DNA of 64,000 bases from Lonicera japonica. Its lineage: Eukaryota; Streptophyta; Magnoliopsida; Dipsacales; Caprifoliaceae. The position numbers and the translations under genes are program-made. The DNA is taken from assembly GCA_021464415.1 (NCBI GenBank), contig CM038464.1:56781328-56845327 (forward strand), given 5' to 3'. The notes below the pieces were generated by a model, which did not search any database, was not told the DNA's origin, and was given only the letters and a program-made list of their open reading frames with translations. Position 1 is the stretch's first letter. Each line of letters opens with the position of its first letter. Positions 1 to 11,758 of this stretch are shown piece after piece.

Positions 1-1830
1 CCTTGCGAAACTAATGCAATCAGGCCCTTAAAATGTAAAGTTACAAATTGTCATTTAACTACCTTCCCCTCTGTTGCTGCTCGGCTGGGTTGTTTTAGTA
101 CGTTGAGCATCAGGAGTCCAATTGCCTCTTAGAATTGCAACATTGAAGACATAATCATCTCTTTGAATCAGTTCAAAGCTGCAAACATCGCCCTCTTGCA
201 GAGTGTTATCTGCCACAAATTTTCTCCATCCACAAGAAATTACAATTCTGTTTCTATGGCACATCAACTTGACTAACCATGACTTATTCAAATGCATAAG
301 CCTATTAGTCTGTCTATGTGTATACATGTAGCTCCCCACAAATCCGGATGGAATGTACTGCACAAAGTACAAGTTTGAAAATTATTAAAAGGGTTTTGTA
401 TTTCCTCTGCAAAAAAGATATGGGCTTTTTTGACTTTGCCTTTATGTTAAATTAGACTTACTTCCCCTTCCCCTGTTGAGAATGGTTGGTTCAAACCATT
501 GATCCCACATGAAAAAATTGTAGAACTCAATATGGGTATATAAGTGGGGGAGAGTCTCCACATAGTAACGAGGCCTTTTAAGTTAAACCCCACACCTGTG
601 GCCCAAAGGTGTTTAAGTTGGGATAGTATCGTTACTATGTGTTGTCTTGTGTTATGGGTTCACGTGATAAGTTTGAATTAATTATAAGAATTGTAGAATT
701 AGAAGAGAAATAGATCAATTGGGGAAAAATATAATAATTTTGAGAGAGAGAACATATTCAAGGAGGAGAAAATATTCCATTTCATAGCTGCTGAATACAG
801 CATAATCACTCTGAAATACTCCAATACTATCAAAGCAACTAGACCAATCAGAATAAAGCTAATAAAATAAATCAAAAAGAGACTATTGAAGATAACCAAC
901 TCCTAACAAAACCCGCAGAATTGAAACTAAAATTGATTTCCTCCAAATCACTTCCAAATCTAATTTCCCCTGGTCCTCCATTCATGACATATTGATAATT
1001 GTCTGATTACAATGACTCGCAAAGAGGGTATATATAGGACACAAACTAACCCCTAAGATAATAATAAAGGAAAAAAAAGTAAAATAAATGAATAATATAA
1101 GGAAAGACTCCATCAATAAAATACCCTAGTTGTGATATGTTCTTTGACTTAAATCCTACGATTATGAAAACTAGGGTAAGTCAAATTTCACAAATAAAAT
1201 GAGGGGTAAAGTCAAAAAAAGCCCAAAAGACATTGAATGGGAGTAGGATGCACAGGGGCCTAGGTGCACCTTTGACAAATATGGGGTACCCCCAAGTAAA
1301 TGGTAAAACTCCAAGGTGGTGCGGCGATGAATTCAAGGGGTAAAGTCATGTGAAGCCCATGTGACGGGCATAGGTTGCACTTCACTGTTAGGCCTAGTAT
1401 CATATTATTTGGTACACTGTATACCCATTATTTTGCCTTACCTAGTTAACATTTTAGAATTATGATTGAATCACAAAGATTTACAACTAATTCATGTAAT
1501 ATGCATATTCATGTGATTGATGCTAGTGGTATTATGATTTCTCATGATATAGGACTCAAATAGATGATTGATTGTTAAACGAAAACTAAAGTACATTTAT
1601 CTTAATAGGGTCATGTTAGGTAGAAACAATCTCTCTCAAATACTTAAGCTATTGGGAAGAGGAACCACAACGGACATCATGATTTGCACCCTTCTTCACC
1701 TTCAACCTAATACTCGCACGTGGAGAGCAGACAGAAACCAGATCAGATAGATAACAAACAAGAAAATCATTAACAGATGGAGTTGGAGGTACCAAAGCTT
1801 GAACCTTGGACCTCCAAACAACTATGTACC

Positions 1831-1960
1831 CTCTGATACCTAGAAGAGGAACCACAATGGATATTATTCTTAAGAGTGTTAACAACATATGAAGAATCCA
1901 TAACCCATATATAGAAGCAAAAAGATCCTAAAGCAAGTGTTGAACAATGCATAAACATTC
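1831..1960 (-). repeat. possible Copia LTR end with methionine-tRNA PBS
   Basis: On the minus strand a GGTATCAGAG block (1840-1831) matches the core of the initiator-Met-tRNA primer binding site of many Copia elements. It is preceded by an LTR-like 3' end ending CCTCTTCTA. Part of this end (agaggaaccacaa) is repeated at 1656-1669. There is no terminal CA and no coding region, so this is tentative. Confidence 0.28.
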
Positions 1961-2290
1961 ACATATAGCCTTATCTTTACTATTTATAATAGATGCTTAA
2001 CATGAGCCTTTATGGCGCACATTGACCATGTTCCATCTTAATAGAACCTTAGTTCAGGAACTTACCATATACCCACAATGTACATAAGTTGGCTTTAAAA
2101 CACTTTCAAAGAAAGGATTTTTGAAGGCTAATTCGCTAGGAGTTTTGAATTGACATACTAGAAGTACCCATTTCTACGCTATCTACACATATCCTCTCTT
2201 CAGACTTACCTGCAAATGATAAAGCAACTATATGTGAAGTAAGTGGAAAGGAAAGTCCTTTTTTCCACTTTTGTAACTTTTTATAGAAAG

Positions 2291-2375
2291 CAATGTGGCA
2301 CCAATCAAATAAAATAAGGAGACCACAAAATTAATGTTTTATCTACCTTTCCTTCTATCTAATTGGTGCCACATC
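2291..2375. repeat. short hairpin-forming repeat
   Basis: An inverted repeat of about 20 bp (ATGTGGCACCAAT at 2292-2304 against ATTGGTGCCACAT at 2361-2373) flanks a short AT-rich loop. It could be a very small MITE. It lies in the intron between the two B3 halves. The rest of 2210-3300 shows nothing I recognise. Confidence 0.45.
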
Positions 2376-3618
2376 AGTTCGTACAAAAATTGAGTATGTT
2401 TAGAGTTACTCGGCCGAAAATTGGTTAGGCATGCATCCTAGCAATGTTCAAAAAAATTGATTAAGGCTCACGCCTCAAAGTCTTTAATGGAGGCTCGTGT
2501 GTTGAAGCTGCCACCTCATGGCCCTCAAGGCTTACGAGGCTTAAGCCTCAGACTTATATTGAAATTTTAACACAAAAGTTTTCCTTCTTTCTATTTTTTC
2601 TTCCGTTCTTTTCTTATCTTCCTTCTTTTCCATTATGTATCTATTACAATATAAATCAATGAACTGTTTCCTGTGCTCGAAGCTCTATCACATTAGTCCA
2701 TTTTAAACTTATACCCGAGACATCCTCAAAGTTGTTTATCAATTTAAAAGTAAGTTCTAGACGTTTCCCACTACTTTCCATAGAAATGTTTGTTGCCAAG
2801 ATTGTAGGTCTGAAAAGTTTTTTACAAAACAAAAAAAGTTAGTTCTTAAATATATGTTGGCATGCATCGCATATGTCGCAAAAGTTAAGATAAATATTGT
2901 TCGACTGAGTATTCTCTAAGCATGTGTGCATATAATATTTTGCAATTTATACTTGATCATACACTTGTATTTGTCATATTTATTACTTGTAAGATTCTAT
3001 ATATTTATTGTACGTACACACTTTAATATAAACATACACATATATGGCTGTGTGTATGTTATCTAACAGACCTTCAACATAACTCTATGGTATGTAATTT
3101 ATACTTTGTGATACACTTGCACAGTTGTACTACATTAAGTACAGTACCTTCGTGAAGGTAAACTATTTGTTATGTTATTTTATCACTCTTCTTTTCTGGT
3201 GAATTTGGGGATTACATCTTCTAGGAAAAACGCCTCAAACCCAACTTTATCTTTTTAAGACATTGCATGCTAGTAATTTATGAGATGCAAGAAACTTACA
3301 GGGTCCAACAGTCTAATCCCGTTGAAGCAATGGCTAGGGTCCATCACCATCCCCAGTAGCAATGGGAACCTCCTTTGGACAATTATTTTTCCCGAAAATA
3401 GTAACATAGAATTCCATGTTACCAGTGTAGCAGAAGATTAGAAAATCTCCAAACATTAAAGAATTATCTCGCACAAATTCCGGCCAACCCTTCTAAAAGA
3501 AGAAATTGTTGTCGACCTTGTTCATTTCAATGTGCCATGATCTTTTAGCAGGCATCTTAAGGATGGACTTAGAAGGCAAAATTTCCTTCAAGTACTTAAT
3601 GAATGCCAGTGGGATCCT

Positions 3619-5201
3619 CTATATGGAAACAAAAAAGACGCTCAACTTAGCTACGATCTAAGCAAATGTATATAAATAAATGTATGCAAGTATGTAACTA
3701 ACAATTTTTTGTACATGTATAAAGTACTTTTCAATATGCCATATAGAAATTAACAACACCAGGACCAAAAGAATATGGAAAAATAAACTTTGGTGCATGT
3801 GAAATCAAAATACTTGTAAAAACATGTGCAAAACGAAAATCTTAAGTTCTTAACCTTTGGGTTCTTTTTACGAAAAAGTTAGAAAATGATTCAAAGCACT
3901 ACTAATTTTCCCAAGAACTTGAAAGAGATAAGTGATTTGATAAGACGCTCTCCATCTTTTCCTTATTTTCAATCTAAAAATTTTCTTAGCCACCACCCAA
4001 AGAATTTTATTCCCCGAAAAACCCAAAAAGTAATAGTAAATTTCACTGAATCACTCCTCTTTTTTTCAAGTCCTCATAAAAATTAACAGTATTTTCAATC
4101 ATTTTCTAAGGTGTTCTATCAAACGCACCCTAATTTCTGTATTTCTTTATGAATTTATTGTAAATATTTTCATTTCAATGGCCATCGTGTAGTATTTTTG
4201 ACTAAATAATTTTCGAGCAATGTCCTTATACTGTCTTCTCTTATTCCAAGATTACTAGTTCAATTTGACTTTCACATACATACACTAATTCTAGTGTAAT
4301 GATCAAGTGGTTGAGAATGAAACTTGTTTACCATCCTAAAAACATGCTATAGTTATGTCAAAAATTACGAGAAACTACACCCAAAATTTGGGATGTATTG
4401 AGAATGGATATTATTAATTTAGGATGGAGGTAGTATTTAATAAGGCCCCAACTATCGACACTAGCCTAACATTTTCTACCCCTCCAAAATAGAGTGAAAT
4501 GATATATAGCCCCTTCAAGCGCTTTATATCTTTAATCACTCTAAAATTAAGTGGTTTGAATTATTGGAGGCTTTTTAGACGCACTTTATTTAGAAGTGCC
4601 AAAGGAGGTTAGGACATTGCCAATAGCTAGGCCCTTTAATCATTATTGAAATTTTATCAACATTTTTGTGTAAGATGAAGATATTAAACCCCTATTCCTA
4701 AGGTAATATTTAGGGTGCGTTTGTTTTTTTAACCATTGAATGTGTTGAATCCATGTTCTGAAGATGACATTTGTTCTTATTTTGAATGAGCCTCTGAATA
4801 TTAAGTGCATTTAAATAATGGTTTAAATTCAGCATTAAGCATTCAATAGGGCTAATATCTTTTAATGATGAATGCTTAATCATTTAAAAAATAGCCGTTA
4901 ATCTCTTAATTATTTAAGAAAACAGACAACTTATTGCATCTAGGGGTGGCAATTCATGTTTTTGGGTCGTGTGTTTCTGCCTGCCTAAAACGACCTGCCT
5001 AAACCCAATACAACTCAATAGACAAGATTACAGTTATTGCATCCTAATAAATATGTCCTAACACGAGCAAAAACAAATTATTTCTCTTATATAAACATGA
5101 CAAGACATAATTAACACATCACTCTGATTTCATATCAATTTCATTTCATCTCGAGACATATTTCTGTGTTGTTTACTCGTTTCTAAAATTGTGACTTCCA
5201 A
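3619..5201. other. intergenic, AT-rich, possible hAT-like MITE at 4712-4960
   Basis: No supported gene. The 4712-4960 segment starts with a GTGCGTTTGTTT-like end and finishes with a loosely inverted AAACAGAC...GCAT end, which resembles hAT-type MITE termini. From 4945 there is a short 'ggggtggcaatt' repeat of the dispersed kind common in plant genomes. Nothing else in the stretch is recognisable. Confidence 0.35.
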
Positions 5202-5908
5202 GAATGCATTTGTTTACTTGTCTGAATCTGAAAGTAGAGATTGGTTTCAAAGTATATATGAAAACTAAATTTAAAATATATGTTTGTTTTTATTCTTAAT
5301 GCTACATCTAAACATGTGATGTTTGTTTTAGTACATGATATATGAATGCTGAATGGATGTTATTTGAACAATTATTTTATAAAAATGACTAAGGTCGAAA
5401 AGTACCATTTATGAAGTGCCTCTTAACTTTTAAGAGGGAGGGAGCCTCTTAACTTTTAAGAGGAAAATTAAAATTTTAGATCTGAATTTTTTAAAACCTC
5501 ATGGACTACTCATTAAGAGTTCAGAGGTGCAAACAAACACCATCTTAGAGTGCATTTGTTTTATTGTCTGAATCTGAATGCTAAATCTGAAAACTAAAGA
5601 CTAATTTTGAAATTTGAAAATTGAGTTTGAAAAGTCTATTTGACTTTTGTCTGAATGTCGAGTCTAAATAGGTGTTATTTGTTTGAGCTAAACGAATGTG
5701 TTTTGGACAAATTTATCTTTATCTTCTTATTTTATAAAAAATGACTAAAGTAGGACAAAAGAGATATTTTACCTGTTTAAAAATTAAGTGACGAGGTAGA
5801 AAAACTACTTATTTTTTTAAGAGAAAAAATAAATGATCAAGCTTGAATTTTAAAACCACTTACCCATAACCCATTCAGACCTAAGAAGTGCAAACAAGCA
5901 GCACATTA
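5202..5908. repeat. two adjacent related hAT-like MITEs
   Basis: Two units (about 5202-5546 and 5549-5908) each begin with TGCATTTGTTT...TGTCTGAATCTGAA and each end with an inverted version (TTCAGA..TGCAAACAAACACC and TTCAGACC..GTGCAAACAAGCAGC). Interiors are AT-rich and related to each other, with no coding potential. Length and termini fit non-autonomous hAT-type elements; target duplications were not resolved. Confidence 0.5.
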
Positions 5909-6027
5909 ATATTTCAAAAAGTAAGCATATAGAATGAAAGAGATATGATGATCGATTACTAGAGATTGAGAGGAATGGTGAGGTACATAGAGTTTGAAGA
6001 ATTGAGGACTGTTTTCAGAGTAGTAAC

Positions 6028-7359
6028 TGTTAGTAAATTAGGGCAGTAATCATGCATCGCATACACTAATATACGCACTAATCATTGAATCCTATGATCT
6101 ATGCAGTTCAATAAAATCGACAGATGACATACCTTAATCGAGATTTGATGTCAATGAAACGAACATGATGGATCTGATCCTTCTGTTGTTGTCGTCCTTA
6201 GCGTAGAAAACACGACGCCTTTACGGTATGCACACACGAACGAGATGAGATCTTGCTTGGTGTACTAGCGCCCTCTAGGGTTCTCTCTGCTATTTCGAAT
6301 TTTCTTGCCTCTCTCAATTTCGTTGACGGCCAAGAAGAACAAAGGTTCCCTTTTATAAGGGAACCCTAGTGAGAACCCTAAGCAACAAACGAACTGGGCC
6401 CAAGTCCAACTTGGCCCGTTTTAATTCGTTTTGATCCAACTCGTTTTGGTGTGCGACCCTGTAGGTTTTACACTCTTTGGCCGTACAATTAAAACCCGTT
6501 TTATTATACGAACAGTAAGCGGTTTCTAGTAAAACATTACTATTATCCAAAGGGTATAAAGGTCAAAAACGACACAACCTTAAATTGATATTTCACACAT
6601 TAACTCCTTTTGTCAATCGATATCTAGATTGAACACAAGACTAGGCAAGTGTCATTCTTGTATAGTTCAATCTTTATTTCTTGATCTCTAAGTATAATTA
6701 ATCCAAAACAAATGACATCTCATTTGTGCATGGCCATGCAAATATTAATTACACTTATCAAGGGGCCCAACGATATCTCTCTCAATATATGAGAGTGACA
6801 AATCCCATCTTGATCAACCACATACCGCTACATAGTTCATAGTATGCTCGGTCATCATCTTTATAATTACTCGGTCAAGAGCAACGTTTGATAATGCCTG
6901 ACATGCTAATCCCTATGTTGGTAACCATGGCGATCTCAGGTCTGAGGATAATACGATATCACAAATGGGGAACATCACTGATGACATTATGTAACACTCC
7001 TCGCAGTGTCCCCAAAGCGGGTCAGTCCAATACTTTGTTCCCTAACAAGTATCAGTATGTTCAGCTTGATATCTCCATATCCATGACTTGTGGAACATAG
7101 TCATCAGCTGACCCATACTCTAATCATTATATCAATGTGATCCTAGGTTATTGATACATGATTAGGGACATCTAAACAATATTATTATTACATTACTAGC
7201 ATCCCACAATCTAGTCACGTACTTGATGAACTAGTATTAATAAATATTATTTACAAGAGATTATAAAGTAAAATAAATAAACTTTATTAATAACAATAAG
7301 CATAAGATATCCAAGTACAAATCATAATCTATGAATAGTCCTAGGACATATCTCTTTCA
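6028..7359 (-). mobile_element. solo LTR of a Copia-type retrotransposon
   Basis: A 1,332-bp segment begins TGTTAGTAAATT and ends CTCTTTCA, and is flanked by perfect 5-bp direct repeats GTAAC at 6023-6027 and 7360-7364. TG..CA termini with a 5-bp duplication are the standard mark of an LTR, and there is no internal domain, so this is a solo LTR left by recombination. A minus-strand TATAAAA box near 6360 sits upstream of the R/U5-like part, giving minus orientation; the start (TGAAAGAGATATGTCCTAGG) resembles known plant Copia LTRs. No genes inside. Confidence 0.85.
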
Positions 7360-7364
7360 GTAAC

Positions 7365-8389
7365 CACCACCACCACAATGTGAAGATGAAAACTTTCTCC
7401 TACTTTTTCTGTTGCTTCTACTTTTCATCATTCTCTTTTTCTCACACACTTAAAAACACTCTGTTTTGAGAGAGACAAGAAGGGTATGTGGTATTTGGTT
7501 AAAAATGATCAATCGATAATTTAATCAAGCAATTAAACACAGAAACTAAATATTAAATAATAACAGTAGCCTCTCTTTGAGTCATTGTCGTCCATGCATA
7601 AAGGCTAGCGTTTTGTGCATTTCATAACTACTAAAAATCTGACATAATTTTATAATAACTTTTGCTTTTATATAAGTAGACTAGGATATACTCGTGCCAT
7701 CCGCCATGGTAAAATAATAGAATAAAAAAGAGTAACGTGATCTAAATTTAAATAAACAAACATCATTAGTTTATTTTGACAAACATCAACGAAAAATGTA
7801 AAAATAATCCAACAATGTATAGATTCTTAAATGTTAATTACATATCTCACCCTTTAAGTTTACAGTTTGTCCCACTTTGGTCTATAAAGTATGAAACAGC
7901 ACTCATAAAACCCACAAGTATAATGCGTGTCCCACTCTGGTCCAAAATTGGACGGGCCGTCAGAAAAGGAAACGGAATCTCGCATGTGACCAACACGTGA
8001 CATATTTAAAGGGGCAATATTGGTAAATCACCTCTATTTTTCCCGTTAATATGCGCTTAACCTTGATTGAAACCCTAAAAAAAATTATAGTTATTTAGAG
8101 AGATAGAGAGTTATAGAAGTTTAGAACCCTAAAATTTGCAACATCAAACCCTAGATTGAGATTCCATTTATTCTCCTAATGACTTGGAACTTATGTACGC
8201 TGGAGTTAAAAGATTTTGGCACCCCAATATATGGTTAGAAGTTTTCTTTATTCTTATGTTTGGACAAAAAATTTCCCCCTTTTCATTTTATTTGCATTTT
8301 TAATAATTTATTTTGTGAATGGTGGCCCCTCCTGTTGTTATTATGTTGTTTAATGCATTGTCCTTTTATCCATTACTTTAATGCAGCAT
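7365..8389. other. AT-rich spacer; possible MULE terminus
   Basis: No supported gene. Around 7845-7940 the text 'cccactttggtc' / 'cccactctggtcc' is repeated, in the style of Mutator-like terminal regions, ahead of the PB1-like frame. A matching inverted terminus was not found. Confidence 0.25.
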
Positions 8390-8763
8390 CGGATGTATGT
8401 TTTACTATAAAAATACATTATGGGGGTCAATCAAATAGCACATGCTACACAGATTACTTCGGAGGTAAGCATTCGGTTGCCTATTTTGACTATTATGATA
8501 TCAATAAATTGTCAATCATTGAACTCACTTCTATGGCTAAAGAGTTGAATTTAGTTGGAGCATTAACTTTCTTTGTTCAAGGATTAACCCTCGGTGAACC
8601 TACATTTGTTAATTGCATTGACCATGATAAGGATATTTTCCAGATGCTTAAATTTATTAATAAAGAAGGTGAAGTTGATTTGTATGTGGAGTGTTCTGCA
8701 CCTGTGGAAGTTGTATTACCTGAGAAAGAAGTTGTACTACATAATCACTTAATTTTGAAATAA
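8390..8763 (+). pseudogene. PB1-like domain fragment of a MULE transposase gene
   Basis: From a possible acceptor (ATGCAG, about 8385) the frame reads FTIKIHYGG, then YFGGKHSVAYFDYYDINKLS, IELTSMAKELN and DLYVEC. This is the pattern of the PB1-like N-terminal domain found on plant Mutator-like (MULE) proteins: a beta strand with HHGG, an FDYxDIDxMS block, an xxMxKELGY block and a final VxVYVE strand. The frame is open back to 8260, but that upstream part is hydrophobic and looks non-coding. It stops at 8761-8763, with no DDE transposase or zinc knuckle following. I infer a truncated MULE remnant; a domesticated short protein is possible but unsupported. Confidence 0.6.
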
Positions 8764-9340
8764 GGAAAATAAAACAAGTAAGAAAGAGTTAACGAAAGAG
8801 AGACATACATGTTTTTATTTTATTTCATTATTTATATTATTTTCATAACATACATATCAAATATATAAACAAAAAACTCAATTTTATGTTTGAAGCATGA
8901 AGAAGGTTTATTCGGTTCTTTGTAACCGAGTTACAGGCTTGTACACTCGGCTGCTCTCAACCAAGTATGAAATCCCATAAAATGTCATGCTCTCGGGACT
9001 TTCATTCGGTTCAGAGAAACTGAGTGTGATTAGTGTAACTCGGCTGCTCACAGCCGAGCATAATATAGCAACACTCGGCTGCTCTCAACGGAATGAAGGT
9101 CCCGAGAGCATGACATTTTATGGGATTTCATACTCGGTTGAGAGCAGCCAAGTGTACAAGTCTACAACTTGGTTACGGAGAACCGAGTAAACCTTTTTCG
9201 TGCTTCAAACATAAAATTGTGTTTTTTATTTATATATTTGATGTGTATGTTATGAAAATAATATAAACAATGAAACAAAATAAAAACATGTATGTCTCTC
9301 TTTCATTAACTTTTTCTTACTTGTTTTCTTTTCCTTAGTT
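8761..9340. repeat. ~580-bp near-perfect palindrome (long hairpin)
   Basis: The left arm (8761 to about 9040) and the right arm (about 9060-9340) are inverted copies. TAAGGAAAATAAAACAAG at the left pairs with CTTGTTTTCTTTTCCTTA at the right, and blocks such as CTCGGCTGCTCTCAACC and CCCGAGAGCATGACATTTTA occur on both sides. Arms are about 280 bp with a short spacer. The left end abuts the stop codon of the PB1-like frame. Transcription would give a long dsRNA stem. It may be a foldback MITE with very long terminal inverted repeats or an inverted duplication; clear target duplications were not found. Confidence 0.8.
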
Positions 9341-10084
9341 CAAAGTTTCTCTTTTTTCTACCATTATTCTTAAATTTTGAGTTTTGCATCAATGGAGGTT
9401 TTTGTTTATATCATTCTCCTCAAATTTAGAGTTTTGCATTAATGGAGGTTTTGTTTGTAGTTTTGGTGCAACCAAAATTTGTTACTAGATAGATAAGAGA
9501 TAATTATATAATTAGTGGATTAATTAACTTTTGAGTTAAATTAAAACAAGTGGGGTGGAAATAACAATTGAAGTTCTTTTTTTTAGTGGGAGTGTTACCA
9601 AGTGATTGTGGGGTGCCAACATCACCACCCTTTAAGAACTCTTTGTCAAACTTGATATTTTTAATATAGATTAGTTCATTTCAAATATTTAATTTTTATT
9701 AAATTTTGAATTTAAATTTATGATATTTTAAGATTTAATTAAAAAATTGATAAGAGAGCACAAATAGTGTGGTGGAGAGAGAATTTAGTGTGTGAGTGAA
9801 CTTTTTGATGATTTGACATCTTGTTCTTATGATTATAAATTTGATCTAATAACTTATAAATATCAACACTATAAAAACTCATTTTTAACCTTTTAATTAG
9901 TTTACTTGTTTTTGGTGAAAAATGTTGTTTGATAGTATAGATTAGTTGATACATTGAGTTTTCTATTGTGAGAGAACCAATAGAATTACTTTCTTTTCAA
10001 GATAATTTTTTTTCTAAGAAAATTTTGTTAACCGATAATTGAGTTTTCTATTGTGAAAAAACTAAATTCTCTTATATTTTATTA
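9341..10084. other. AT-rich spacer with a short tandem duplication
   Basis: An imperfect two-copy repeat of about 56 bp (gagttttgcat(c/t)aatggagg) lies at 9370-9450. The 9980-10070 part is homologous to 17150-17222 (AAGAAAATTTTGTTAA then CGATAAT), so it belongs to a segmental duplication that also covers the 5' leader of the Deg-like gene. No gene seen. Confidence 0.5.
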
Positions 10085-10205
10085 TCTTTTTCAGCAGCAG
10101 CAGCTTCAGCTTCTCAGGTAGCTCCCTCTGTGCAACATTCAACTAACACAAACACAACACCCACGGTTCGTTTCCTTTCACTAGCTTGCCTGCCTTTTCA
10201 CACTT
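10085..10205 (+). promoter_or_regulatory. duplicate of the 5' leader of the Deg-like gene
   Basis: This stretch (cagcagcagcttcagc ... gtgcaacattc ... acggttcgttt ... tgcctgccttttcaca) closely matches 18190-18355, just upstream of the Deg-like gene, including the exon-end-like ACG|GTTCGT. It is a partial duplication of promoter and leader about 8 kb upstream. None of the Deg-like coding exons follow it. Possible unrelated exons occur at 10861-10911 and 11676-11758. Confidence 0.55.
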
Positions 10206-10860
10206 ATCAATAACATATATGTAAAACGGAGGAAGTTCTCCTTCTCTCCCATATTAATTATTTCGCATTAATATCTATCCCGTGTAATTGCTCCGTAATA
10301 ATCCGTAAATCATCCATCCCTCTGTGTCATCCAGATCCAACTTACATACCACTCTTCATCTTCTCCTCTCTTCGTCTTCTGTTCTCCCCAATTCAATGAA
10401 AACCCTAGCTTCCCCCCCCCCGGTATTAATATACCTCTTCCCTTATGTTTCCTATGTTTTTCTCTTCCGATCCCTCTTCTTTCCATTAATAATACACATA
10501 TAGTTATGGTCTATGATTCAGATTCAAATTCACAGTGTTTCTCTATTTCTAAAGAGCTTCTTTTTCTGCAGACTTATGTTAGACATTCCATAGGTAAGGC
10601 ATTCTTTGCTCCAATATGTTTCCTCCTACACTGAATAATAGGTTTCTCTTCATCTTTACTTTTTCTCTTTTGCTTTTTTTTTAGATATTCATATAATGAA
10701 TTCCTAGAGATCTAAACAATTAATTTCTTAGCTAGGTATGGTGTATATATTCTGATTGAACTCAAATTTTTTTTATTGTGATTTTATTTATTAATTACGT
10801 TGTGAGATTTGTGGATTTCTTTTTATCTTTCCTTTCTCTTTTTGCTGTTGTTGTTGTAGC

Positions 10861-11758
10861 TTTTCTTCTGCCCTGGCGCTGAATCAGAAAATTGGGCTTA
10901 AGTTCTTGAAGGTACTAATTTCTCTACTCTTAAGTTATTATCTTAAATCATGCTTCCACTATGTTGATTAAATGATTTTTTTCAATCAGAGGTTAAAATT
11001 TTATTGATACGAAGGCAATATACAACACAATTATTGCTTCTTCTATCACATATTTACCATCCCCATCCAACCTAATAATTCAGACTTTTAGGATGATATT
11101 TAATTAAATGCTTGAATGATGATAAAGCTATAAAATTGTTATTTTTGCTTTTATGTTCTTATTCTTGAATGAGGACACTTTATTCTTTTGCATTGAAACA
11201 TCAAAGTATAAAATAAAAAGAGGAAGAAATTGATATTGTGTATAATGATTTGGGTACTATAATCTTCTCTTTGGAGTTACCGTTAGAATTACTAAGACTA
11301 TGGAACTAGAACTCTCCAAGGTTTGGCTCATGCTTTGACATATTTTGAGGTAGTCGGTACAAAATTGATATGAAAATTTAAAATATTCATTTTATTTTTT
11401 AGTATAGTGTATCATCATGTATATAAAACGCAAGCAATGATAAGGTGTTTCTCTAGGATTGACACGTGGCAATCATAATTACAGCTCCACTTTCTAGCGA
11501 CCTCTCCAGTTTCTCGCCGTTTATTCTCCTTAACTCACCGTTCCACTATCTCTTTTCTCTAATCGTTTAAGTTTGTTCGCTCTATTTTATTCTCTACTTA
11601 GTATTGTTTATACTTGAAATTTATTCGATCATTCTTATTCTTCCTTTCTTTATTTCTTTCTTTTTATCTCAAATAGGCCATTGATGTGCTCTCCCAACTT
11701 TCGAAAGTGCACGTTTACCATTTGTGGAAATACCAGAATGAAAAAACCTGGCCATGGG
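10861..11758 (+). other. two exon-like blocks of an unidentified protein
   Basis: Block 1 (about 10860-10911) lies between a ttgtag acceptor and AAG|gtacta donor. Block 2 (11676-11758) lies between an aaatag acceptor and ATGG|gtatgt donor. Joined, they stay in frame through ALNQKIGLKFLK and then AIDVLSQLSKVHVYHLWKYQ. I do not recognise the family. The second block falls inside the probable Helitron, so it may be a captured exon or a chance frame. Confidence 0.25.

Larger units (their letters stand above)
55..3618 (-). pseudogene. B3-domain (REM-like) gene, decayed
   Basis: Three exon-like blocks on the minus strand form a plant B3 transcription-factor gene of the REM type. Block 1 (3618 to about 3320) begins after an acceptor and encodes an N-terminal B3 domain (KGWPEFVRDNSL, GDFLIF, VTIFG). 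Block 2 (2209-2066), between a gcag acceptor and a gtaag donor, encodes the inter-domain linker with the characteristic AFKNPFF and LKPTYV motifs. Block 3 (357-55) follows a gtgcag acceptor in phase and encodes a second B3 domain (CGWRKFVADNTLQEGDVCSFELI), ending in a stop at 55-57. Breaks: a TAG inside the first B3 domain (near 3493) where the family normally has a codon before KGW, and a one-base frame change inside block 2. B3 domains bind DNA in the nucleus. The first coding exon was not found. I infer a pseudogene, unless the first half is skipped and the C-terminal B3 is expressed alone. Confidence 0.72.
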
